A stretch of DNA of 64,000 nucleotides from Bellilinea sp034411135. GTDB taxonomy: Bacteria; Chloroflexota; Anaerolineae; Anaerolineales; Anaerolineaceae. The DNA is taken from the NCBI GenBank assembly GCA_034411135.1, contig DAOUMN010000051.1:1-64000 (forward strand). The letters are read 5' to 3'. The notes below the pieces were generated by a model. The model saw only the letters and a program-made list of their open reading frames with translations, had not been told where the DNA came from and did not search any database. The position numbers and the translations under genes are program-made. This document shows positions 1 to 7,064 of the stretch, in pieces (the first letter of the stretch is position 1; each line of letters begins with the position of its first letter).

Positions 1-73
1 AGCCGGTCAGCAGGGATTCGAGCTGGGCATAATCAATTTCATAGATCAAGGGTAACGGGTTGGACTGCAACAT
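1..73 (-). CDS. rlmN: 23S rRNA/tRNA adenine-C2 methyltransferase RlmN, N-terminal fragment
   Basis: Only the first 24 codons lie in the window; the gene runs off the left edge. The visible peptide begins MLQSNPLPLIYEIDYAQLES and continues LLTG, which matches the short N-terminal helix of RlmN radical SAM methyltransferases (a D/Y-x-x-x-L-x-x-L-L pattern before the GEP-x-x-R-A segment). RlmN methylates C2 of A2503 in 23S rRNA and of A37 in some tRNAs. The ATG lies 12 bases after the stop of the HAD gene with a purine-rich GGTCGAGG directly ahead, so the two are probably co-transcribed. The catalytic CxxxCxxC part is not visible, so the call rests on N-terminal resemblance alone. Confidence 0.6.
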   Translation of the reverse strand, partial: MLQSNPLPLIYEIDYAQLESLLTG

Positions 74-85
74 CCTCGACCTTGC

Positions 86-871
86 TCAGTTTTCGATCAA
101 ATCGGTCAAGCTTTCGGCGACGAAATCCGGTTGCGGTTGCCAGCCGATCAGATCTGCACGGGATTGAACCCCGCTGAGCACCAGGGCGGTTTTACAGCCG
201 GCGTTATAGCCCCCGAGAATGTCAGTATGTAATCGGTCACCGACCACCAATGTTTCGCTTGGTTGCGTTTTCAGCCGGCTGAGGGCGAGTTCAAACAAAT
301 GTGGATAGGGCTTGCCCATAATTTTGGGCGAAACGCCGCTTGCGGTTTCAATGGCAGCCAGGATCGAGCCTGCGCCTGGGGTAAGCCCTTCGGGGGATGG
401 GAACGTTTTATCCGGATTTGTACCAATAAATGGTACACCGCGTTGAATGAGCCGCGTTGCGGTGCGAAGTTTATCGTAGGTGAAGTTACGATCCAAACCT
501 GCAACGACTGCCAGCACATCCGAATCAGCTGGGTAAAATCCGGCTTTTTCCAGCGCTTCCAATAGTCCATTTTCCCCAATCATATAAACCGGACCACCTG
601 TGGGATATTGATGTTTGAGGTAATCGGCAACTGCCAGCGGAGAATTGATGATTTGACTCGTGTTTGCCGGCACACCCATCGACTCTAATTTTTGGCGATA
701 TTGCGACAAAGTTCCGGTCGGATTATTTGTAACGAAAATGACCTTAAGTCCTAAATCAGCGAGGCGGGAGAACAGCTGCGCAAGGTCGCCGATTGGTTGT
801 CTTCCACGCCAGATGACCCCATCCATATCCAGGATTAAGGCTTTGAGGGTTGGAAAGTGATCGAGAATCAT
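86..871 (-). CDS. HAD-superfamily (NagD-like, class IIA) phosphatase
   Basis: A 261-residue cytosolic HAD hydrolase. Motif I is DMDGVIWRG with nucleophile D15 and acid/base D17. Motif II is the VTNN segment near residue 48. The C-terminal motif GDRLHTDILGGYNAG supplies the metal-binding acids. The cap between about residues 70 and 190 and the GKPYPHLFELAL segment are typical of the NagD/PGP subgroup, which dephosphorylates small phosphorylated metabolites such as nucleotides, 2-phosphoglycolate or glycerol phosphate. The true substrate cannot be read from sequence. It lies downstream of clpP past a terminator-like hairpin and upstream of rlmN. The first ATG is used although no strong Shine-Dalgarno is visible; moving it downstream would cut into the motif I strand. 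Confidence 0.85.
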   Translation of the reverse strand: MILDHFPTLKALILDMDGVIWRGRQPIGDLAQLFSRLADLGLKVIFVTNNPTGTLSQYRQKLESMGVPANTSQIINSPLAVADYLKHQYPTGGPVYMIGENGLLEALEKAGFYPADSDVLAVVAGLDRNFTYDKLRTATRLIQRGVPFIGTNPDKTFPSPEGLTPGAGSILAAIETASGVSPKIMGKPYPHLFELALSRLKTQPSETLVVGDRLHTDILGGYNAGCKTALVLSGVQSRADLIGWQPQPDFVAESLTDLIEN

Positions 872-921
872 CGTCGTAAAAATGAAATCCCGGCAGGAGG
901 GACTGATCCGCGCCTGCCGGG
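870..921 (-). terminator. Rho-independent terminator after clpP
   Basis: A 9-bp perfect stem (889-897 with 913-921, CCCGGCAGG / CCTGCCGGG) is followed on the minus strand by a U-rich run (870-888). It lies between clpP and the HAD gene. The U-run touches the HAD start, so the HAD-rlmN pair is either expressed by read-through or has a promoter I cannot see. Confidence 0.75.
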
Positions 922-936
922 TTGGTAGATTGAGGA

Positions 937-1542
937 TTATTTTCCGGGTGGAATGAGAACCTGGTCAACCAGACCGTACTCGACTGCTGTCTGGGCGTCC
1001 ATGTAGAAATCCCGTTCAGTATCGCGTTCGATCACTTCCAAAGGCTGACCGGTGCATTCTGAAAGGATATTGTTCAAGCGGGATTTCAGACGCAGAATTT
1101 CCTTGGCTTGAATTTCGATGTCCGACGCCTGACCGGAAGCGCCACCGAGCGGCTGGTGCATGTGAATGGTGGCATGGGGCAAGGCGTAGCGCTGCCCTTT
1201 TTCGCCAGCTGCCAATAAAACAGTGCCAAAAGAGGCTGTCACCCCGACGGCGACCGTGCTGATTTTGTTGGGGATCATCTTCATCGTGTCGTAAATTGCC
1301 ATACCAGCGTAGATCATACCGCCGGGAGAGTTAATATACATCTGAATACCGCGCTCAGGATCCTCCTTGCTGAGGTACAGCAGCTGGGCAACGATCAGAT
1401 TGGCAATCTGGTCATCGATAGGCGTTCCGACGAAGACGATGCGCTCTTTCAAAAGCAACGAGTAGATGTCATATGCGCGCTCACCGCGTCCGGTGGTTTC
1501 GATGACCATTGGGATCACATTTTGGAAAGACGGGATGGTCAT
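937..1542 (-). CDS. clpP: ATP-dependent Clp protease proteolytic subunit ClpP
   Basis: A 201-residue serine protease that forms the tetradecameric barrel fed by ClpX/ClpA/ClpC unfoldases in the cytosol. The catalytic triad is visible: S104 in TASFGTVLLAAG, H129 in IHMHQPLGG and D178 in ERDTERDFYM. The usual Ser-Met at the nucleophile elbow is Ser-Phe here, a tolerated change. Length is normal for the family. The start has a clear AAGGAG Shine-Dalgarno 6 bases upstream. It follows the trigger factor gene by 35 bases, the common tig-clpP order; clpX is not next in line here. Confidence 0.97.
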   Translation of the reverse strand: MTIPSFQNVIPMVIETTGRGERAYDIYSLLLKERIVFVGTPIDDQIANLIVAQLLYLSKEDPERGIQMYINSPGGMIYAGMAIYDTMKMIPNKISTVAVGVTASFGTVLLAAGEKGQRYALPHATIHMHQPLGGASGQASDIEIQAKEILRLKSRLNNILSECTGQPLEVIERDTERDFYMDAQTAVEYGLVDQVLIPPGK

Positions 1543-1577
1543 TTTTTCTCCTTAGTCGAACCAAACAAACTTGCTTG

Positions 1578-3017
1578 CTATGCTTGCGAAGGTGTTTCGT
1601 CCGCAGACGGTTTTGCAGAGGTTTCGGGTTGAGATTGTGTGATATCACTTTCCGTAGCGGGTTCTTCTACCGCTTTCTCCGCCTGACCGGTGGCAATGGC
1701 TTTCATGCGGTCGAGTACCATCTGGTTGAACCTGCGGTTGATATTGTACATCAGCACGTCCTGGGCAACCTTATTTTGTTCAACCTTTGACGGCTTCTTG
1801 GTTTGCGGTAAAGATTGAACATCGCGGATGGTTTCCTGGACAGCCTGCTGGTAGTTGTTTTCATCCAGTTTGATGTTCTCCAATTGAGCAAATTTTTCCA
1901 TCAGGAGCGAGCGTTCTAACCGGCGGCGAGCAGCTGGTTCTATTTCTTCCTTGATAAAGGTTGCGCGATCTTTATTGGTAATTTTGAAATAGGTCTCCAT
2001 TTCCAGACCCTGGCGCGCTAGATCAGCCTGAAAATCTTCAAGCACATGTTCAACCTCGTGTTCTAATGCCTGGGGTGGATACTTGATCGTTGCGCCGCTC
2101 AACAATTGATCGAACAGCTGGTTGAAAAAGGTGTTGTCAGCGGATTCTTTTTTATTGTTCTCTAATTGTTCGCGAATGGCTTTTTTGAGATCCTCCAGGG
2201 TTTCGAACTGACCCATATTTTGGGCAAAATCGTCATTCAATTCTGGCAGGGTGAGTGATTTGACGCTTTGCACGGTAAGATTGAATTCGACTTCCTTGCC
2301 GCGTAAGGACTCATCCTCTTCATCTTGCGCATAGGTATAAGTGATCGTGAGCGTATCGTTCTCTTTCAATCCCATCAGTTTTTCTGCAAATCCGGGGAAG
2401 GGAAAATTCCGGTTTTCCATAATGTCGCTATCCAGAATGAATTGCGCCGGGCGTTCCGGAAATACCAGCTCGTCTTGCCCTTCGGCAGGTTGGGTTAGTC
2501 GACCGGAAAACTTGATATAAACCAAGTCGCCAGCCTGAGCGGGGCGATCAACCGGTTCGGCAGTTGAATAATTGGTTTGCAGCCGTTTGAGAAAATCGCT
2601 GATTTCGCTTTCCTCCACTTCATCCACCTGATAATCCATGCGCACCTCGCTGTAATTACCCAGCTCTACTTCGGGCTCGAGGGGGATGATGAAGGAAAAA
2701 GTAGGGGGGTCAAGGCTGACCACTTTTTCCAGACTGCCAGCCGCGCCGGGCTTGAGGTTGGCTTCTTCAAGAATCTTGGGATAATATTCGTCGATCAATT
2801 CTTCAACGGCTTGCTCGACCAACGCTTCATCGCCCACCATGCGGCGCACAACATCGAAGGGGGCTTTTCCGGGACGAAAACCCGGAATGCGTGTCTGACG
2901 GGAGATTTTTCGGGCAGCGCGGCGCTTGAATTCTTCCAGTAAGGCAAGTTCAAATTCGGCGGTAACACTGACCTGATGGTCGTCTCGGGGTTGGACTTCG
3001 AGTTTCAACTTGATCAT
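1578..3017 (-). CDS. tig: Trigger factor, ribosome-associated chaperone and peptidyl-prolyl isomerase
   Basis: A 479-residue trigger factor that binds the ribosome near the exit tunnel and shields nascent chains. The ribosome-binding signature appears as the GFRPGKAPFDVVRR segment (about residues 46-59). An FKBP-like PPIase domain follows (about 150-255, with AGDLVYIKFSGR), then the long helical C-terminal chaperone domain (about 265-430). The tail is a low-complexity stretch rich in Glu, Pro, Ser and Thr. The ATG at 3017 has only a closely abutting AAAGG as ribosome binding site, so the start is supported mainly by the conserved N-terminus (MIKLKLEVQ). It lies just downstream of tRNA-Leu and upstream of clpP, probably in one transcript. 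Confidence 0.95.
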   Translation of the reverse strand: MIKLKLEVQPRDDHQVSVTAEFELALLEEFKRRAARKISRQTRIPGFRPGKAPFDVVRRMVGDEALVEQAVEELIDEYYPKILEEANLKPGAAGSLEKVVSLDPPTFSFIIPLEPEVELGNYSEVRMDYQVDEVEESEISDFLKRLQTNYSTAEPVDRPAQAGDLVYIKFSGRLTQPAEGQDELVFPERPAQFILDSDIMENRNFPFPGFAEKLMGLKENDTLTITYTYAQDEEDESLRGKEVEFNLTVQSVKSLTLPELNDDFAQNMGQFETLEDLKKAIREQLENNKKESADNTFFNQLFDQLLSGATIKYPPQALEHEVEHVLEDFQADLARQGLEMETYFKITNKDRATFIKEEIEPAARRRLERSLLMEKFAQLENIKLDENNYQQAVQETIRDVQSLPQTKKPSKVEQNKVAQDVLMYNINRRFNQMVLDRMKAIATGQAEKAVEEPATESDITQSQPETSAKPSADETPSQA

Positions 3018-3045
3018 CCTTTATTGTGTTGATATTTAGGTTGAG

Positions 3046-3127
3046 TGGGGAAGGCGGGACTTGAACCCGCACGCCTTGCGGCACATGATCCTAAGTCATG
3101 CCTGTCTGCCAATTCCAGCACTTCCCC
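3046..3127 (-). tRNA. tRNA-Leu (anticodon UAG)
   Basis: Read on the minus strand the sequence folds as a cloverleaf: acceptor GGGGAAG/CTTCCCC with discriminator A, a D arm, anticodon stem CATGA/TCATG around loop CTTAGGA (anticodon TAG, decoding CUN), a class II variable arm (TGCCGCAAGGCG region) and a T arm with loop TTCAAGT closed by GCGGG/CCCGC. The 3' CCA is not encoded, since the discriminator A is followed by CTC. Confidence 0.95.
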
Positions 3128-3146
3128 TTATTCTCACTGCGCGCCA

Positions 3147-3152
3147 ATTATA
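3147..3152 (-). promoter_or_regulatory. Extended -10 promoter for tRNA-Leu, tig, clpP
   Basis: On the minus strand TATAAT is preceded by TGG, giving an extended -10 (TGnTATAAT), with a weak TTGGGT -35 at 16-bp spacing. The predicted start of transcription is about 3140, a dozen bases ahead of the tRNA 5' end. Confidence 0.6.
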
Positions 3153-3240
3153 CCATCTTACCTGCAAAACCCAACCGGTTCGATAAATCAGGGGTGAATT
3201 TACCATAAACAAGAAAATAAGTTCTACAAAAGGGAATCGT

Positions 3241-3249
3241 TGGTATAAT
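3241..3249 (+). promoter_or_regulatory. Extended -10 promoter for the 138-residue unknown gene
   Basis: TGGTATAAT, an exact extended -10 (TGn-TATAAT), lies about 44 bases ahead of the ATG at 3293. The -35 region is weak, as is common for extended -10 promoters. Confidence 0.55.
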
Positions 3250-3292
3250 AAAACAGGCAACGTTACTTCATGACACCCAATCGAGGTTTTCT

Positions 3293-3709
3293 ATGAGCCG
3301 TATTATCAACCCGGAAAGCGCCGGAAAGCAACGAACCCAACTCACCAAGGGGGTGGTGCTGGCAATTCGCCAATTGATGAAACAAAGTCAGCCGGATGAT
3401 TCAACTCGTGATCTTGCTGCTTATATTGGCATGGCGCTGATCGAGATTGGCGAAACTATCGATATATCAGTACAAGCCTGGGAAAAACGAGGCTATTGGG
3501 TCAAAGCCGACCGTTTTCGCATGGAATGGGAATGGGCAGGGTCGCTTGGCAAGGCAATGATGACTGCGTTGACCAACGATGATTGGAGCCAGGTAGCCAT
3601 GCTGTCGGTCAAGATTGCGCAGAAACTGCAAAAAATCAGCGTTGCTGAACGCAATCGGATTGGGTCGCCCTGGGAAGGCGCCTGGAAACGCTATCAGCAA
3701 AGCATATAA
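3293..3709 (+). CDS. Conserved-looking protein of unknown function (138 aa)
   Basis: I do not recognise a named family. The product is a small, soluble, basic and mostly helical protein: an Arg/Lys-rich N-terminus (MSRIINPESAGKQRTQL), then helices with a W/R/W pattern (ERNRIGSPWEGAWKRY near the end). It has no signal peptide, membrane segment, Cys cluster or nucleotide-binding motif. It is monocistronic, with its own extended -10 promoter and a strong terminator just behind it. That and its normal codon use argue it is a real, expressed gene. It may be lineage-restricted. Confidence 0.75.
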   Translation: MSRIINPESAGKQRTQLTKGVVLAIRQLMKQSQPDDSTRDLAAYIGMALIEIGETIDISVQAWEKRGYWVKADRFRMEWEWAGSLGKAMMTALTNDDWSQVAMLSVKIAQKLQKISVAERNRIGSPWEGAWKRYQQSI

Positions 3710-3716
3710 GTTTTAA

Positions 3717-3747
3717 GGGCTGTCCGTTTGTTGGACAGCCCTTTTTT
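3717..3747 (+). terminator. Rho-independent terminator
   Basis: A 9-bp perfect stem GGGCTGTCC / GGACAGCCC with a 7-base loop, followed by six T. It ends the 138-aa gene and separates it from the convergent acyl-CoA synthetase gene. Confidence 0.92.
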
Positions 3748-3767
3748 GTTTGCTCAGGAGGATGGAA

Positions 3768-5879
3768 TTACTTCTTTTTCAGAATGATGCGAGCATCCAC
3801 AACCTTGAGTCCTTTGCCCATTTCGTAAACCAGCACCGGGTTGGCATCCGATTCGCTGATCTCGTCAGAAAGATCAAGGATCATGGTGGAATACTGGCAG
3901 ATTACATCGGCAAGTGCTTCGCGGTCACGGGGCGCTTCCCCGCGCACGCCGGCAATGATCGGCGCACCGCGAATTTCACTCAACATGCGCAATGCCTGAC
4001 TGGAGGTGACCGGCGCGACCCGGAAGGTGACATCCTTGAGAACCTCGACGAAAATACCGCCCAGACCAAACATCATGGTTGGACCGAATGTGGGATCGTT
4101 GACCGAACCAAGGATGACCTCGGTACCCCAGGGTGCCATTTCCTGGATGGCGATGCCGTGGATATCGGCGTTTTCTTTATATTCTTTGGCGTTTTTAAGG
4201 ATGGTTCGGTAGGCTTCACGCACTGCGGCTTCGTCCTTGATGTTGACGCGCACACCACCGGCATCCGATTTGTGCAGAATGTCCGGTGAGACGATTTTCA
4301 TCACAATCGGGAAACCGATTTCACGGGCAATGCTTACGGCTTCATCTTCTGTCTTGGCGAGCAAAGTGTGGGTAACCGGCAAACCGTAGCACTCAAAGAC
4401 TTCTTTTGCCTCGATTTCGGTCAGGGAGTCGCGCCCTTCCTTGCGCGCATTGTTGATAATGCTAATTGCCCGATCGCGGTCTTGCGCCAGGCAAGGCATT
4501 GCCTCTTCGGTGACAATGGCTTTCATGCGGGCATATTCGCGTAAACCAGCAATGGCGTTTACTGCCAGGTCCGGCGCGCCGTAGGCTGGAATGCCATTTT
4601 CGACCAGCCAGCGCATGGCGGCTTCTGATTTTTCGCCACCGACAAAGGAAACCGTGACTGGTTTGTCGGTGACACCCGATTCCACAATTGCCTGCTTGAT
4701 GCTCTTGGCAATTTCGAGCGGGTCGGTCATGGCGGTTTCGCAGTAGAGCACCACCAGCCCATCCACCCAGGAATGTGCAAAAGCAAAGCGTACCGAGTTG
4801 AAATACCAGTCATTGCCCGCCATACCGGTCAGATCAACCGGATTCTTGGCAGAACCAAACTCAGGCATGTGCTTCTTCAGTTCAGCCTGAACATCGGCTG
4901 GGGCAAACTTAAGCGGTACGCCGGAAGCTTCGGCTGCATCTGTAGCCAGAACGCCGACACCACCGCCGTTGGTGATGACCAGTAAATTGTCACCCATCAT
5001 GGGCGGCTGAAGAGAAAGAGAAAGGGTGCGATTGAATAAATCGTTCAGGTCGGTCGCCTGAACCACACCAGCCTGCTGGAAGGCAGCTCCGTAAACCTTT
5101 GCCGCACCTGCCAGTGAGCCAGTATGCGAAGCTGCAGCTGCCGCGCCGTGGGCGGAAACACCCGCTTTGAGGGCGATAATTGGCTTGTTGGCGTGGCGGG
5201 CAGCCTCGATGAAGCGCCGCCCATCCTTAAAACCTTCGATATAGAGGGAAATACAAGAGGTGTTGGGATCATTGTTCAACCAGGTGATCAGATCAGCAAA
5301 ATCGACATCGGACATATTGCCAATCGAGATCAACTTGTCGAAGCCAACCCGGCGGATAAAGGTGGCGGCGTCAATGGCGATCAACAGTGCGCCGGATTGG
5401 GAAACCAGCGATGCTTTACCAGCCAGGGGCAGGAATGGAGCGAATGAACCATTCATCTTGTCCGAGTTGGACAGAACCCCAACGATATTGGGACCGAGAA
5501 CTCGGATGCCATGACTATGGGCTTTTTCGACCAGTTCACGTTCCAGTTCTTTTTGCCCTACTTCGCTGAAACCAGAAGTGATGACGATCATGCCCTTTGC
5601 GTTTTTAGCGCCCAGCTCATCTACAACGGAGAGTACCATTTTTGCAGGGACGGTAATGATGGCAGAATCGATATCCCCGGGCACGTCCATAATAGATGGA
5701 TAAACTTTGAGACCCAGTATTTCTGTTGCGGAGGGGTTGATGGGGTATATCTTGCCTTCGTAGCCGCTCTCGATTAGATTTTTGAGAACCGTATAGCCGA
5801 TTTTTCCCGGCGTTGCTGATGCGCCAACCACCGCCATGCTGGCAGGGCGAAGCATGCCATTAAGTGCTTTTTGATCCAC
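3768..5879 (-). CDS. ADP-forming acetate/acyl-CoA ligase, fused alpha-beta form
   Basis: A 703-residue single-chain NDP-forming acyl-CoA synthetase. It interconverts acyl-CoA + ADP + Pi with acid + CoA + ATP, which in anaerobes is an energy-conserving step of amino acid and sugar fermentation. Domain order: CoA-binding Rossmann domain (about 1-130, MAVVGASATPGKIGYTVLKN), succinyl-CoA-synthetase-like domains (about 130-460) with the phosphorylatable His in SHTGSLAGAAKVYGAA, then a C-terminal ATP-grasp domain (about 480-700, with HKSDAGGVRVN and DANPVLVYE). The start is the ATG with GGAGGAGT about 7 bases ahead. A folded leader lies upstream (5912-5981). Acyl specificity (acetate, propionate, aryl acids) cannot be told from sequence. 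Confidence 0.92.
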   Translation of the reverse strand: MDQKALNGMLRPASMAVVGASATPGKIGYTVLKNLIESGYEGKIYPINPSATEILGLKVYPSIMDVPGDIDSAIITVPAKMVLSVVDELGAKNAKGMIVITSGFSEVGQKELERELVEKAHSHGIRVLGPNIVGVLSNSDKMNGSFAPFLPLAGKASLVSQSGALLIAIDAATFIRRVGFDKLISIGNMSDVDFADLITWLNNDPNTSCISLYIEGFKDGRRFIEAARHANKPIIALKAGVSAHGAAAAASHTGSLAGAAKVYGAAFQQAGVVQATDLNDLFNRTLSLSLQPPMMGDNLLVITNGGGVGVLATDAAEASGVPLKFAPADVQAELKKHMPEFGSAKNPVDLTGMAGNDWYFNSVRFAFAHSWVDGLVVLYCETAMTDPLEIAKSIKQAIVESGVTDKPVTVSFVGGEKSEAAMRWLVENGIPAYGAPDLAVNAIAGLREYARMKAIVTEEAMPCLAQDRDRAISIINNARKEGRDSLTEIEAKEVFECYGLPVTHTLLAKTEDEAVSIAREIGFPIVMKIVSPDILHKSDAGGVRVNIKDEAAVREAYRTILKNAKEYKENADIHGIAIQEMAPWGTEVILGSVNDPTFGPTMMFGLGGIFVEVLKDVTFRVAPVTSSQALRMLSEIRGAPIIAGVRGEAPRDREALADVICQYSTMILDLSDEISESDANPVLVYEMGKGLKVVDARIILKKK

Positions 5880-5911
5880 GTTTACTCCTCCTGAGATTAA
5901 TTAAATTGTTT

Positions 5912-5981
5912 GGCAATCCATTTCTCCTCCCAGAACGGGAACCCTAATCAGGAGGAGCAAACGGCATTTGCCTGGATTGTC
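5912..5981 (-). promoter_or_regulatory. Structured 5' leader of the acyl-CoA synthetase gene
   Basis: On the minus strand, about 30-100 bases ahead of the start codon, three nested or adjacent pairings are visible. An outer stem joins 5912-5919 with 5974-5981 (CAATCC/GGATTG core). A small hairpin GGCAAATGCC lies at 5963-5972. A 7-bp stem joins CTCCTCC and GGAGGAG (5924-5930 with 5951-5957) around a 20-base loop. The GGAGGAG arm resembles an extra Shine-Dalgarno sequence. A TACAAT -10-like hexamer lies just upstream near 6010. I know of no riboswitch class that matches, so a cis-regulatory role is inference. Confidence 0.4.
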
Positions 5982-6080
5982 AGTCAAACTCTTATTAGGA
6001 TACCGTAATTGTACGCATTTTTAAGTTAACAAATGTACTTTTTTTCTTGTATTTTTATCATTATTTGTCTGGAAAATCTT

Positions 6081-7064
6081 CTATTGGCGGGTATAAACTT
6101 GCGGATTGGCACAGTAGGGCAAGGGTTTGCCTGCCAACCCGGCGAGCAGGTTTTCCGCGGCAATCATTGCCATCCGCTGGCGGGTGATGATGCTTGCACT
6201 GGCAATGTGCGGAGTAATAATGAGGTTCTCCAGTTCAAGCAGGGGATGCCCGGCGGGGATCGGTTCGGGGTCAAAGACATCCAGACCGGCAGCAAAAAGC
6301 TTGCCACTGCTCAATGCCCAATGCAATGCTTGCGGATCCACCAATCCTCCGCGAGCTGTATTGATAAATATCGCTCCATCCTTCATTTGTTCAAAACGCT
6401 GCCGGTCAAACAAGTAATGCAGCTCCGGTTTGAAATACAGGTGCAGGCTAATGAAATCCGATTCTCGCAGGAGCGTTTCCAGGTCAACACAGCGCGCACC
6501 GAGCGTTCGTTCGGATTCCGGATCTGCTTTTGGGTCGGTGTACAATACATTCATACCAAATCCTGCTGCCCGCCGGGCAACCGCTTTACCGATTCGTCCA
6601 AATCCGACAATACCCAATGTTGCGCCGAATACATCTTTTCCTGTGAGCACATCTGGTCCCCAGGCTTTCCAGGTGCCGTTGTGTACCTGGCGGTCCGATT
6701 CAACCAGGCGGCGGGCGGTTGCCATCAATAATGCCCAAGCAAAATCGGCGGTCGTTTCCGTGAGAACCCCAGGTGTGTGACCGACCGGTATCCCCCGCCG
6801 CGTTGCGGCTGGTACATCGATATTGTCGAAACCGACCGCCATCTGACTGATGACTTTCAAGAGAAGAGCTGATTCGATCACCTGTTGGTTAATCGGATCT
6901 GTCAGCATGGTCAAAATACCATCACAGGCGCGGATTTTCTCCAGGATAACCTCTGCTGGCGGTGGAGTTTCGCCTTGCCATACGTCCACCTCCGCCCTGG
7001 CGCGAATTATTTCTATCGCCGCCGGGTATATCGAGCGTGTTATCCAGACCTTATTCGCTTTCAT
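6081..7064 (-). CDS. D-2-hydroxyacid dehydrogenase (D-glycerate dehydrogenase / glyoxylate reductase type)
   Basis: A 327-residue NAD(P)-dependent cytosolic dehydrogenase. The Rossmann motif is LGIVGFGRIGKAVARRA (about 150-166). The catalytic residues are the Arg in NTARGGLVD, the Glu in DVFDPEPI and the His in ITPHIASAS. Substrate-domain signatures include MAVGFDNIDVPAATRRGIPV and TPGVLTETTADFAWALL. It probably reduces glyoxylate or hydroxypyruvate, or oxidises D-glycerate. Its ATG overlaps the 3' end of htpG by 14 bases, so the two are translationally coupled. Confidence 0.9.
   Translation of the reverse strand: MKANKVWITRSIYPAAIEIIRARAEVDVWQGETPPPAEVILEKIRACDGILTMLTDPINQQVIESALLLKVISQMAVGFDNIDVPAATRRGIPVGHTPGVLTETTADFAWALLMATARRLVESDRQVHNGTWKAWGPDVLTGKDVFGATLGIVGFGRIGKAVARRAAGFGMNVLYTDPKADPESERTLGARCVDLETLLRESDFISLHLYFKPELHYLFDRQRFEQMKDGAIFINTARGGLVDPQALHWALSSGKLFAAGLDVFDPEPIPAGHPLLELENLIITPHIASASIITRQRMAMIAAENLLAGLAGKPLPYCANPQVYTRQ

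Noticed and set aside
6033..6731. 232-codon plus-strand frame opposite the hydroxyacid dehydrogenase
   Set aside because: Antisense to a gene with all catalytic residues; the product shows no domain.
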